This document shows positions 33,621-42,187 of a DNA stretch of 64,000 nt, one piece after another. Location: the NCBI GenBank assembly GCA_030824115.1, contig JAVBYI010000004.1, positions 248,001 through 312,000 of the forward strand. The letters are read 5' to 3'. The notes under the pieces are model-generated. The model ran no database searches. It was not told the origin of the DNA and saw only the letters and a program-made list of their open reading frames with translations. The stretch is from Rhodocyclaceae bacterium (GTDB taxonomy: Bacteria > Pseudomonadota > Gammaproteobacteria > Burkholderiales > Rhodocyclaceae). Each line of letters begins with the position of its first letter. Position 1 is the stretch's first letter. The translations under genes were made by a program, and so were the position numbers.

Positions 33621-34409
33621 ATGTTGGAACAAACCCCGATAAGAAAGAAAATGGCTGCCAGCCAACCGTTGATCGGCACGTGGAACACGCTGGCCTCGCC
33701 GTTGTTGACGGAAGTGATGGCCAAGGCCGGCTATGATTTCCAGATCATCGACTTGGAGCATGGTCCTTTCGTACTCGATAGCGTTCATCAGTTTGTTTCT
33801 GCATGTGAGGGTACGACCCAGTGTTCGCCGTTAGTGCGTATCCCTGCCAACGAGGACTGGATGGCACTTCAGGCCATGGATCAGGGAGCGCATGGCGTGG
33901 TTGTGCCGCACATTCAGGACCAGGCTTCGGCGGCAAAATTGGCGCGTGCCATCAAATACCATCCGGAGGGCAAGCGTGGATTTACGCCATTTTCCAAGGC
34001 CGGAGGGTTTACCAATCGCAGCACGGCGTCTTACGTTGCGACCGTCAACCGTGAGGGGGTGGGCGTTGCTATCGTCGAATCTCGCGCCGGGCTGGATCAT
34101 GTTGCGGAAATTGCGGCGCAGGATGGCATCGATGTCATTTATTTTGGTGCCTACGATTTGTCGCAGGATCTTGGCCATCCCGGAGACGTGCGTAATCCGG
34201 ATGTGGTTGCCGCCATTCGGCGTGGTGTCGGTGTCGTGACACAACAGGGCAAGTATGCCGGTGGATTCGTGCCGCAGTCGCCGGACGATGTGAAGTGGCT
34301 GCTGGACATGGGTATGCGCTTCATTACCTACGATGTCGATTGTTCTACCGTGTTCCGCAGTGTCAGTGCGGTGACCGACTGGTTTGCGAACGAAACGGGG
34401 AGATCGTGA
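33621..34409 (+). CDS. HpcH/HpaI-family class II pyruvate aldolase
   Basis: 262 aa. All family catalytic residues can be seen: the His in IIDLEHGPF, Arg in PLVRIPANE, Glu in AIVESRAGLD and Asp in FGAYDLSQDLG. The family adds pyruvate to an aldehyde, giving 4-hydroxy-2-keto acids such as 2-keto-3-deoxy sugar acids. AAGAGG upstream marks ATG 33621. Followed at once (TGATG) by a KdsB-like CMP transferase, which is the strongest sign that the aldol product is a 2-keto-3-deoxy-ulosonic acid. No PEP-dependent synthase of the KdsA type is in this module. Confidence 0.88.
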   Translation: MLEQTPIRKKMAASQPLIGTWNTLASPLLTEVMAKAGYDFQIIDLEHGPFVLDSVHQFVSACEGTTQCSPLVRIPANEDWMALQAMDQGAHGVVVPHIQDQASAAKLARAIKYHPEGKRGFTPFSKAGGFTNRSTASYVATVNREGVGVAIVESRAGLDHVAEIAAQDGIDVIYFGAYDLSQDLGHPGDVRNPDVVAAIRRGVGVVTQQGKYAGGFVPQSPDDVKWLLDMGMRFITYDVDCSTVFRSVSAVTDWFANETGRS

Positions 34410-35164
34410 TGGCCCGGAAAGAAAGAATTGTGGCATTGCTGCCGGCTCGCCTGGAGTCAAGCCGGCTACCACGAAAGGCGCTTGTGGATATTTGCGGTTT
34501 GCCGATGGTTGTTCATGTCTATCGGCGCTGCCTGATGGCGAAGACGTTGGACGACGTTTACGTTGCTACGGATAATGAAGAAATCAGGCGCGTGGTTGAA
34601 GCACACGGTGGCAAGGTGATCATGACAGCGTCGACGCATGAGACAGGTACCGACCGGATTGCCGAGGCCGCGGCAGGGATGGATGTGGATATTGTCGTCA
34701 ACGTCCAGGGTGACGAAGCACTGGTAAATCCCGGGCACATCGATGCCGTAGTCGCTGCCGTGCGAGACGATCCGGCGGTTAATGTCGGCATTCTCGTCAA
34801 TCCGTATTTCAAAAGGAATTCGCCTTCGGATATCAAGGCGGTACTTAACGAGAAGAACGATGTGATGTACGTCTCGCGCAATGATATTCCATCGGATGCG
34901 CGCACGCCGAATGCCCCGATGCTCAAGGCCTACCATATCGTGCCTTTCCGCCGCGAATTCCTGCTGAAATATGCTGCATGGGACAAGGGCCGACTGGAGC
35001 GTATCGAGTTCAATGAGTATCTGAGGATACTTGAGAAGGGCTATACAATCCGCGCCGTGCAGGTCGAAAGCGATGCCGTCAGTGTCGATACCGCGCAGGA
35101 TCTTGAGTATGTTCGCTCCATGATGCCGACCGACGAGTACTTTCCGTTGTACGCGAACAAATAA
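34409..35164 (+). CDS. KdsB-like CMP-3-deoxy-ulosonate cytidylyltransferase
   Basis: 251 aa. KdsB signature ALLPARLESSRLPRKALVDI, ATDNEEI, HETGTDRIAEA and VNVQGDEALVNP. KdsB proper (CTP + Kdo) has near-identical motifs, but this copy sits in an accessory module and differs from the consensus at several of them, so its substrate may be a different keto-deoxy acid. The ATG at 34409 overlaps the stop of the aldolase (TGATG). Together with genes 30142-34409 it forms a self-contained CMP-sugar-acid route. Confidence 0.85.
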   Translation: MARKERIVALLPARLESSRLPRKALVDICGLPMVVHVYRRCLMAKTLDDVYVATDNEEIRRVVEAHGGKVIMTASTHETGTDRIAEAAAGMDVDIVVNVQGDEALVNPGHIDAVVAAVRDDPAVNVGILVNPYFKRNSPSDIKAVLNEKNDVMYVSRNDIPSDARTPNAPMLKAYHIVPFRREFLLKYAAWDKGRLERIEFNEYLRILEKGYTIRAVQVESDAVSVDTAQDLEYVRSMMPTDEYFPLYANK

Positions 35165-35186
35165 TTAAGGAACACGGAGTCCCATA

Positions 35187-36839
35187 ATGCGCGTCCTTTT
35201 GCTGTACCCAAATCTCTACGGGATGAATATGCTCCCGCCAGCCATCGGGCTATTCACTGCCATTTTGCAGAACGCCGGCCATCGGGTTGATTTGTTTGAC
35301 ACCACCGTGTATGAGGGCTTGGCGCAGGTCGACTCGGACAAACAAAAGGCAGATAACCTTAATGCCCGTCCATTCGACGACTCCTTGTTGAAAGAAAAAG
35401 CATTGCATTCTGATCCGCTGATGGATTTCAGGGAAAAGGTGTCGTCTTTCGCACCAGACCTGATTGCGATGTCAGCCACGGAAGATATGTACCCAATCGG
35501 CATCACGCTCCTGAAAGCACTTGGTGCGAGTCGGCCAAAGGTGGTCGTAGGTGGCGTATTCCCGACATTTGCTCCGGAGTTGGCGCTACATCACTCAGAG
35601 GGATGCATCGACTATGTGCTGAAGGGGGAAGGGGATGAAACGCTACCGGAACTGTGTCGTCGGCTGGAAGCCGGACTGGATTTGACCACGCTCCCAGGGC
35701 TTCATGCACGCATTGATGGACGATTAATCAACAATCGCTTACCGCAGCCCGTTGACTTGGCAACGCTTCCCTTGCCAGATTATGCGTTGTTCCCGGAAAG
35801 CCGCTACTACAGGCCCATGCAGGGAAAACTCTGGCGGATGTTGCCTGTTCAAACCATTCGGGGGTGTCCCTATACCTGTGCCTACTGCAACTCCCCAACT
35901 CAGACGGACATTCACGAAAAGGAGGACTACAAATTCTTCCGCAAACAACGTATGGACCTGATTAAGGCGGAATTGCGGCGTTGCGTGGATGACTACCAAG
36001 CAGACTCATTTTACTTCTGGGCGGATACATTTCTCGCTTGGAACGAGCGAGAATTTAATGAGTTCTGTGACATGTACTCCGAATTCAAGCTACCGTTCTG
36101 GATTCAGACACGGCCGGAAACTGTCAAGGCCAAGCGTTTCCAGAGACTTAAGGAAGTCGGACTGTTACGGGTGGCGTTTGGAGTTGAGCACGGAAATGCT
36201 TCATTCCGAGAGCGGATTTTGCATCGGCGCGTAAAAAATGAAAGCATCATTGAAAACTTGCGAATCGTGACCGATCTGGATATTCCAATCAGCGTGAACA
36301 ACATCCTCGGGTTCCCTACCGAAACCAGGGATCTGGTGTTTGATACGATTGAACTGAATCGTCACTTTGCCTCGGATGGTATCAATGCCTACAGCTTTAC
36401 CCCGTTTCATGGCACGCCACTACGTGAGTTGTCCGAACAACTTGGTTACATCCAGAAAGGTGAGCTTTCGAGATCGATTGTGGCACCGACCATGTTGAAG
36501 ATGCCACAGTTTTCTAGGGAGGCCATTGAAGGGATTCGGCGCTGCTTTGTGCTCTACGTCAAAATGCCGAAGTCCCGTTGGGCGGAAATCAAACAAGCTG
36601 AGGCGCTAACACCTGAAGGGGATGAGGTTTTCCGCCTCCTCAAAGATGAGTGCCGGGAAAAATACATGCAGCACGGTGACTATGCCAAAGAGGATGATGT
36701 TGAAAAGGTCGACTTTGCCCGGGATTCAGCGCCTGATGGTTTAGGTTTGCCACAGGATTCGCCAAATTTCGAGAGTATTCTTCGCGCGCATGAACGGCAA
36801 GTATCTGATCAAGAGCAAGCCATAAAGTGGGTGAAGTAG
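35187..36839 (+). CDS. Radical SAM protein with N-terminal B12-binding-like domain
   Basis: 550 aa. An N-terminal Rossmann domain (VLLLYPNLYGMNMLPPAIGLFTAIL, with PDLIAMSATEDM) of the cobalamin-binding type lacks the usual DxHxxG histidine: the loop reads VDLFDTTVYEG, so cobalamin, if bound, would be base-off without that ligand. The radical SAM motif is CPYTCAYC near residue 230, followed by FYFWADTFLAWNEREF and IPISVNNILGFPTETRD. This architecture includes many methyltransferases and rearranging enzymes (for example BchE, PhpK and GenD1 types). Function unknown; placement after the ulosonate module suggests a sugar substrate (inference). Confidence 0.82.
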   Translation: MRVLLLYPNLYGMNMLPPAIGLFTAILQNAGHRVDLFDTTVYEGLAQVDSDKQKADNLNARPFDDSLLKEKALHSDPLMDFREKVSSFAPDLIAMSATEDMYPIGITLLKALGASRPKVVVGGVFPTFAPELALHHSEGCIDYVLKGEGDETLPELCRRLEAGLDLTTLPGLHARIDGRLINNRLPQPVDLATLPLPDYALFPESRYYRPMQGKLWRMLPVQTIRGCPYTCAYCNSPTQTDIHEKEDYKFFRKQRMDLIKAELRRCVDDYQADSFYFWADTFLAWNEREFNEFCDMYSEFKLPFWIQTRPETVKAKRFQRLKEVGLLRVAFGVEHGNASFRERILHRRVKNESIIENLRIVTDLDIPISVNNILGFPTETRDLVFDTIELNRHFASDGINAYSFTPFHGTPLRELSEQLGYIQKGELSRSIVAPTMLKMPQFSREAIEGIRRCFVLYVKMPKSRWAEIKQAEALTPEGDEVFRLLKDECREKYMQHGDYAKEDDVEKVDFARDSAPDGLGLPQDSPNFESILRAHERQVSDQEQAIKWVK

Positions 36840-36860
36840 TACCGTGTTTGAAAGTGCCGC

Positions 36861-38681
36861 ATGAAACTGACTATATGTCATCCATCCGCACTAAAAGAAA
36901 ACCTTGCTGGCTGTGGTCATTGGGCTTATCTCGACAGTAGTTTCCAGGAATACGAACGTGTGCGACTCACGCTTGGAGAGCAAGCTACGCCCCTTTGCTC
37001 CCCGCAAGCGTTTCAGGATCACGTGGCAGCATCGAGACGTGAAATATCAGCTTGGATTGATGATAACCTGATTGGTAGCGATGGAAACTCGGTGTTGCTT
37101 ACACCGCTTACCAGAAGTCCCTTTTCCCCATTGTTTTCAGAGCTGGTTTGGTTACGTGTGATTGATAACTTTCTTATTCACCAACCTAATAACTTGCTTG
37201 TCATTACCGGCTCCATTGGATTAACCCGGGCCTTGGAGAATCATTGTCAGGCAAAAGGGATATGCTGTTATCGTGTGGGATATCCTCACCTGTTCGCTAC
37301 CATTGCGAAACGTAGAGTGCGTTCGTTGTTGAAGTTTTGTCGGGATTTGGTGCATGCGGGAGTAAAAGCTGTGCTTGCTCGACAATTGCTTGGCAAAGCT
37401 CAAATTCGAAGGGTTCTTGACGCTGACATTCTTGTTGATACTTACCTGTATCCATCCGATGTCAAGGCTGATGGGGCTGTGATACACAGATACTACCCGG
37501 GCTTGATCGACTGGTACTTGGCTCGGGGGCATAAGCCAGCCTATCTTCCCACATTATTCCGCGTACCCTTGCGACAACTGCCCGCCTTGTACCGAGGCTA
37601 TCGGAGTAGTCAATACTTGTTCGTTCCGATGGAGTTGTTTCTTGGATTTTCAGACATCGTTTGGGGGGTAACTAAAGTCGCCACTCGGGCTCTGACGGGC
37701 TCCAAACTACCCCGCCCTTTTATTTTCGGGCTGGATATGTCTGCGATTGTCGAGGCCGAATCATGGGGGGCTGGCATTGAGGGATTACCGCAGATGTTGA
37801 CTAAGCGTGCCACGAAATCAATGGTGGAGGCTGGTATGCATCCCAAATGGGTACTTGATTGGTTCGAGAACCAAAGCATAGATCAGGCCTTGGCAATTGG
37901 CTTTCGCGAAGCACTTCCGGATTGCAGGCTTATTGCAATGCGGCTTTATGCCCAATACAGCAGTAACCTGCTGAGCTTCCAGGTGACAAATCGTGAAAGG
38001 GAGCAAGGCTTGGTGCCTGATGAGCACTGGATGGGTGGGGAGGCTTGGCTTGATGTTGCAACCAGACTCGATTCGCATGGTGGATATAAGGTTGTACCAA
38101 ATCTGCGTTCATCATACCTTTACAAGCAACAGGTAATGCTTGGCGAAGGCGACGATCTGCTGGTTCTGCTTACCCATTCATTGCAGGATACCGTGCAAGT
38201 TCTGGTATTAGTTGGAACCCTATTGCCGGTACTTGAAAAATTGTTTCCGGTGATCAGGATCAAGCCCCACCCTTCTCTGGGACGTGATCAATTGAAAAAG
38301 GTGATGTCTGACGATGAGTACCGTGACCTGTTTTTGTCAAGGGCGATCTCATGGGAGGAGTCGGGGATTTCTACATTGATGGCGAAAGCACGTTTGGTGG
38401 TTAGTGCAGGGACCAGCTCCGCAATTGAAGCTGTTGCCATGGGAAATCCTGTGGTATTGGTCGGGGCCCAGGTGGGCATTGATATGTGCCCACTTGAGTT
38501 TGTAGATAAAACGATGTGGCGGATCGCATATGATGCCAATCAACTGAAAGAGGCGATTCTGGCGTGGTCTCCAGATCACCCACTTTCTAGAGTTGAAAGA
38601 ATGGAAATTGGCAGAACAATTTTGAAAAAATGTTACGCGCCAGTTTCGGAAGCTGAAATGGAAAAATTCTCTCTTGAATAA
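36861..38681 (+). CDS. Large TagF-like surface-glycan protein, unknown specificity
   Basis: 606 aa, soluble. The N-terminal ~370 residues match nothing I know. The C-terminal part shows FPVIRIKPHPSLGRDQLKK followed by ARLVVSAGTSSAIEAVAMGNPVVLV, the His/Arg phosphate-binding and S/T-SSxxE signature of TagF-like and capsule GT-B proteins. Third of a set with 7733 and 26807. Because it follows the CMP-keto-acid and radical SAM genes and precedes rfbG, it is a candidate transferase for that ulosonic acid or for a CDP-sugar (inference). Confidence 0.5.
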   Translation: MKLTICHPSALKENLAGCGHWAYLDSSFQEYERVRLTLGEQATPLCSPQAFQDHVAASRREISAWIDDNLIGSDGNSVLLTPLTRSPFSPLFSELVWLRVIDNFLIHQPNNLLVITGSIGLTRALENHCQAKGICCYRVGYPHLFATIAKRRVRSLLKFCRDLVHAGVKAVLARQLLGKAQIRRVLDADILVDTYLYPSDVKADGAVIHRYYPGLIDWYLARGHKPAYLPTLFRVPLRQLPALYRGYRSSQYLFVPMELFLGFSDIVWGVTKVATRALTGSKLPRPFIFGLDMSAIVEAESWGAGIEGLPQMLTKRATKSMVEAGMHPKWVLDWFENQSIDQALAIGFREALPDCRLIAMRLYAQYSSNLLSFQVTNREREQGLVPDEHWMGGEAWLDVATRLDSHGGYKVVPNLRSSYLYKQQVMLGEGDDLLVLLTHSLQDTVQVLVLVGTLLPVLEKLFPVIRIKPHPSLGRDQLKKVMSDDEYRDLFLSRAISWEESGISTLMAKARLVVSAGTSSAIEAVAMGNPVVLVGAQVGIDMCPLEFVDKTMWRIAYDANQLKEAILAWSPDHPLSRVERMEIGRTILKKCYAPVSEAEMEKFSLE

Positions 38682-38682
38682 C

Positions 38683-39774
38683 ATGCTGAAATTGTTTGAC
38701 GGTAAAAAAGTTCTCGTGACAGGCCATACGGGTTTCAAGGGTTCCTGGCTTGTGGCGTGGCTGCGGCAATTGGGCGCTAAGGTGGTGGGTATTGCGCTGG
38801 ATCCACCATCGAAACCATCCCATTTCGAGGCGGCATCTCTTGGAACCAGTATCGAGGACAATCGTCTGGATATCCGCAACCGGGATTCCCTGAAGGCGTG
38901 CATTGACAATGCGGCCCCTGACTTTCTTTTCCACTTGGCTGCTCAGCCCCTCGTCCGCCGATCTTACGCTGACCCTGCCGAAACCTACGAGACCAATGTG
39001 ATCGGAACGCTGAACGTACTGGAGGCCTTGCGGGGATTGGATAAATCCTGTGTTGCGGTTTTCATTACAAGCGACAAGTGTTACGACAATATTGAATGGG
39101 TTTGGGGCTACCGGGAGACTGACGCTCTCGGTGGGCCGGATCCCTACAGTGCCTCAAAAGGGGCGGCGGAACTTGTAATCCGCTCCTATGTGAAGTCATT
39201 CTTTCCGGCGGCCTCATCTAAGGTGCGTATCGGCGTGGGCCGTGCCGGCAATGTCATCGGCGGTGGTGACTGGGCGGATGACCGCATTGTTCCCGACTGC
39301 GTGCGCGCTTGGTCAGGTGGCCAAGCCGTCGCATTGCGCAACCCGCAAGCCACGCGTCCTTGGCAGCATGTGTTGGAGCCCTTGTCCGGCTATTTGACCT
39401 TGGCAGCTGCACTGCATGAGCGGCCGGAGCTTCACGGCGAGCCATTTAATTTTGGGCCGCCTGCCCATCAGAACCATACGGTCCTCGAGCTTGTTAAGGG
39501 AATGAGTCGTCACTGGGACAAGGTACGCTGGGCGGATATCAGCGGTACCCAGACAGGTCCCTATGAGTCCGGTTTGCTGAAGCTCAACTGCGACAAAGCG
39601 CTGCATCAACTCAGATGGCAGGCGATCATGAACTTCGAGGAGACTGTTCGAATGACGGCCGAGTGGTACCGGACTTTCTACGAAGGCCATCAGGACATCG
39701 GTGCTGTTACTCGTGCTCAAATTGAACGCTATACAATCGCTGCAGCAAGCGCTGGCCAGGCATGGGCTCAATAA
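38683..39774 (+). CDS. rfbG: CDP-glucose 4,6-dehydratase, RfbG
   Basis: 363 aa. Extended SDR with VLVTGHTGFKGSWLVAWL (NAD site), HLAAQPLVRRSYADP, FITSDKCYDNIEW, GADPYSAS-like GGPDPYSASKGAAE and RAGNVIGGGDWADDRIVPD: these are the standard RfbG features. It converts CDP-glucose to CDP-4-keto-6-deoxyglucose. RfbF, the matching cytidylyltransferase, is at 41390. The ATG follows the previous stop by one base. Confidence 0.93.
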   Translation: MLKLFDGKKVLVTGHTGFKGSWLVAWLRQLGAKVVGIALDPPSKPSHFEAASLGTSIEDNRLDIRNRDSLKACIDNAAPDFLFHLAAQPLVRRSYADPAETYETNVIGTLNVLEALRGLDKSCVAVFITSDKCYDNIEWVWGYRETDALGGPDPYSASKGAAELVIRSYVKSFFPAASSKVRIGVGRAGNVIGGGDWADDRIVPDCVRAWSGGQAVALRNPQATRPWQHVLEPLSGYLTLAAALHERPELHGEPFNFGPPAHQNHTVLELVKGMSRHWDKVRWADISGTQTGPYESGLLKLNCDKALHQLRWQAIMNFEETVRMTAEWYRTFYEGHQDIGAVTRAQIERYTIAAASAGQAWAQ

Positions 39775-40193
39775 CCCTCGACGATATCCTGGTGACGCCG
39801 CTGCGGCGCATCGCGACCCAGGGCGGTGACGTGATGCATGCCATGAAGCGGACTGACCCCGGCTTTGTGAACTTTGGTGAGGCCTATTTTTCCTGGATTG
39901 AGCCTGGCGCAGTGAAGGCTTGGAAGCTGCATACGCGCATGACGCTGAATCTGGTGGTGCCGGTGGGAGCGGTGCGTTTCGTCTTCCACCTGCCTGATGA
40001 AGGCTTCCGCATTGAGGAGGTTGGGGCGGCTAAATATGTTCGCCTGACCGTGCCCCCGGGTATCTGGTTTGGCTTTCAGAGTCGGGTGGATGGGTCAAGC
40101 CTTCTGCTTAATCTGGCAGATATACCGCATCACCCCGATGAAGTGATCCGCCAAGACGTTATTGATATTCCCTTTAATTGGCAGTCTTCATGA
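39762..40193 (+). CDS. RmlC-like cupin, putative keto-sugar epimerase/isomerase
   Basis: 143 aa, short for RmlC (~185 aa). Cupin strands WIEPGAVKAWKLHTRMTLNLVVPVGAVRFVFHL and a C-terminal PPGIWFGFQS are those of dTDP-4-dehydrorhamnose 3,5-epimerase-like proteins. The single His in WKLH lies where the catalytic His of RmlC is found. Overlaps rfbG by 13 bases. It probably acts on CDP-4-keto-6-deoxy-hexose as an epimerase (3- and/or 5-position), but specificity is not readable. Confidence 0.75.
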   Translation: MGSITLDDILVTPLRRIATQGGDVMHAMKRTDPGFVNFGEAYFSWIEPGAVKAWKLHTRMTLNLVVPVGAVRFVFHLPDEGFRIEEVGAAKYVRLTVPPGIWFGFQSRVDGSSLLLNLADIPHHPDEVIRQDVIDIPFNWQSS

Positions 40194-40266
40194 TGCTTGC
40201 CATTTCAACCAAATGTTTTTCTAGTCGGCCAGATATTATTATGGCGCTGCAGAACTGGACATCGAA

Positions 40267-41382
40267 ATGATTCGACTCTCGAAGTCATTTGTCGGACAGG
40301 CAGAAATTGATGCTGTAACGGCAGTCTTGGGAAGGGGCTTTCTCGGTATGGGGGAAGAGGTGGGGCGTTTCGAAGAGGAGCTCTCTACCTATCTTGGCGG
40401 GGCTAATCAGGTTGTCTGCGTCAATACCGGAACGGCTGCCTTGCACTTGGCGCTCCAGGCGATTGGAATTGGTCCTGGCGATGAGGTTTTGGTTCCTTCG
40501 CTTACTTATGTTGCCTCTTTTCAGGCGATTTCTGCGACAGGGGCTGTACCTGTCGCTTGTGATGTTAGAGAACAAGATGGCCTGCTTGATCTCGATGATG
40601 CGAGGCGTCGGGTTACGACTAGGACAAAGGCAGTGATGCCCGTCCATTACGCTAGCTTTCCGGGAGACATACAAGGCATCTACGGATTCGCTAAGGAGTT
40701 TGGGTTACGTGTAGTGGAAGATGCAGCCCATGCGTTTGGCTGCCGCGTTGAAGGCAGTTATGTCGGCAATTTTGGAGACGTCGTTTGTTTCAGTTTCGAC
40801 GGAATTAAAAACATAACCTCAGGTGAGGGTGGTGCGGTCAGCAGCAGTGATGAGGTTGTGTTGGAGCGCATCAGAGATGCCAGATTACTTGGCGTCACCC
40901 GTGACTCAGAGCGCCGCTATCGTGGCGAGCGCAGTTGGGATTTTGATGTAACTCATCAAGGCTGGCGTTACCACATGAGTGATGTCATGGCTGCCATAGG
41001 CCGCGTACAGTTGAAGCGATTTGAATCAGAGTTGGCACCTAAACGTATTTCGCTAGCGAAGAGATATCGGTTACAACTTCAAAGTGTCCAGGGACTGCGT
41101 TTGTTCAGCAATGATGTGGCCGGCGTTGTGCCGCACATATTGCCTGTCCGTATTCTGGGGGGGCGTCGAGACGAGGTTCGTATGGCCTTGGAGGCTGCTG
41201 GAGTTCAGACAGGGATTCACTACAAGCCTAATCATTTATTGACTAGATTTGGTGCTGGAAAACAAAGACTGCCAGTGACCGAAAAGCTATATTCTGAGTT
41301 GCTAACCCTACCACTACATCCCCAAATTGAATTGGCTGATTGCGAGCATGTCGCAGCAGTGATGAGTAGCGTTTTGAATTAG
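40267..41382 (+). CDS. DegT/DnrJ/EryC1/StrS-family PLP aminotransferase
   Basis: 371 aa. Standard motifs: CVNTGTAALHLALQAIGIGPGDEV, PSLTYVASFQAI, PVHYASFPGD, EDAAHAFGC and PLP Lys in SFDGIKNITSGEGGAV. It is not RfbH: that [2Fe-2S] 3-dehydrase is longer and lacks the PLP Lys. Sitting between rfbG and rfbF it probably aminates the CDP-4-keto-6-deoxy sugar at C4 (inference). That would supply the amine to be acylated by the ACP module downstream. Confidence 0.85.
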   Translation: MIRLSKSFVGQAEIDAVTAVLGRGFLGMGEEVGRFEEELSTYLGGANQVVCVNTGTAALHLALQAIGIGPGDEVLVPSLTYVASFQAISATGAVPVACDVREQDGLLDLDDARRRVTTRTKAVMPVHYASFPGDIQGIYGFAKEFGLRVVEDAAHAFGCRVEGSYVGNFGDVVCFSFDGIKNITSGEGGAVSSSDEVVLERIRDARLLGVTRDSERRYRGERSWDFDVTHQGWRYHMSDVMAAIGRVQLKRFESELAPKRISLAKRYRLQLQSVQGLRLFSNDVAGVVPHILPVRILGGRRDEVRMALEAAGVQTGIHYKPNHLLTRFGAGKQRLPVTEKLYSELLTLPLHPQIELADCEHVAAVMSSVLN

Positions 41383-41389
41383 GAATGAA

Positions 41390-42163
41390 ATGAAGACAGT
41401 CATACTATGTGGCGGCCTGGGTACGCGCCTATCTGAAGAAACAGTCATTCGTCCAAAGCCTTTGGTAACGGTTGGCGGTCATCCTATACTTTGGCATATT
41501 CTCAATAGTTATGGGAACTTTGGCTTTAATGAGTTTGTCTTGGCGCTTGGTTATAAGGGCGAAGCAATAAAAAAGTACTTCCTGAATTACTATTCGCTTG
41601 ATAGTGATCTGAGAATCGATCTTCGGACGGGCGCAGTTGAACACCTTCGAGAATGTCCCCGTGATTGGCAATTAGATTTGATTGATACAGGAGATCAATC
41701 TATGACCGGGGGGCGGCTACATCGCTTGGAGGCTTTATTGCAGCCGCAAGGGACTTTTATGCTGACTTATGGTGATGGGGTCGGAGATGTGGATATTGCG
41801 AAATTACTCTCGTTCCATCGATGCCATGGCAAGTTGGCTACGGTAACAGCAGTGCGTCCACCGGCAAGGTTTGGCGGTATGGTGTTTGATGGCGACCGGG
41901 TGGCCGAGTTCCTGGAAAAACCTCAGACAGGAGAGGGCTGGATTAATGGGGGATTTTTTGTCTTTGAGCCGCAAATCTTCGACTACCTTGATGGAGACTC
42001 GACGGTACTTGAGGGAGCTCCATTAGAAAATTTGGCACGTGATGGACAACTCATGGCCTACAAACATGAGGGGTTCTGGCAATGTATGGATACGGTTCGT
42101 GATCGCCAGTTACTGGAGAGTTTGTGGGCAGGTGGGGCTGCACCATGGAAAACTTGGAAATAG
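41390..42163 (+). CDS. rfbF: Glucose-1-phosphate cytidylyltransferase, RfbF
   Basis: 257 aa, the usual RfbF length. Nucleotidyltransferase signature ILCGGLGTRLSEETVIRPKPLVTVGG, WHILNSYG, FVLALGYKGEAIKKYF and GWINGGFFVFEP, plus CMDTVRDRQLLESLW at the C-terminus. Makes CDP-glucose for RfbG. Starts 8 bases after the aminotransferase. Confidence 0.94.
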   Translation: MKTVILCGGLGTRLSEETVIRPKPLVTVGGHPILWHILNSYGNFGFNEFVLALGYKGEAIKKYFLNYYSLDSDLRIDLRTGAVEHLRECPRDWQLDLIDTGDQSMTGGRLHRLEALLQPQGTFMLTYGDGVGDVDIAKLLSFHRCHGKLATVTAVRPPARFGGMVFDGDRVAEFLEKPQTGEGWINGGFFVFEPQIFDYLDGDSTVLEGAPLENLARDGQLMAYKHEGFWQCMDTVRDRQLLESLWAGGAAPWKTWK

Positions 42164-42187
42164 CACACATAAAGGGTTCTAAACGCA

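Noticed and set aside
34409-35164. The housekeeping kdsB of LPS core synthesis
   Set aside because: It is embedded by one-base overlap in an accessory aldolase module and lacks the usual kdsB neighbours, though true Kdo activity cannot be excluded from sequence.
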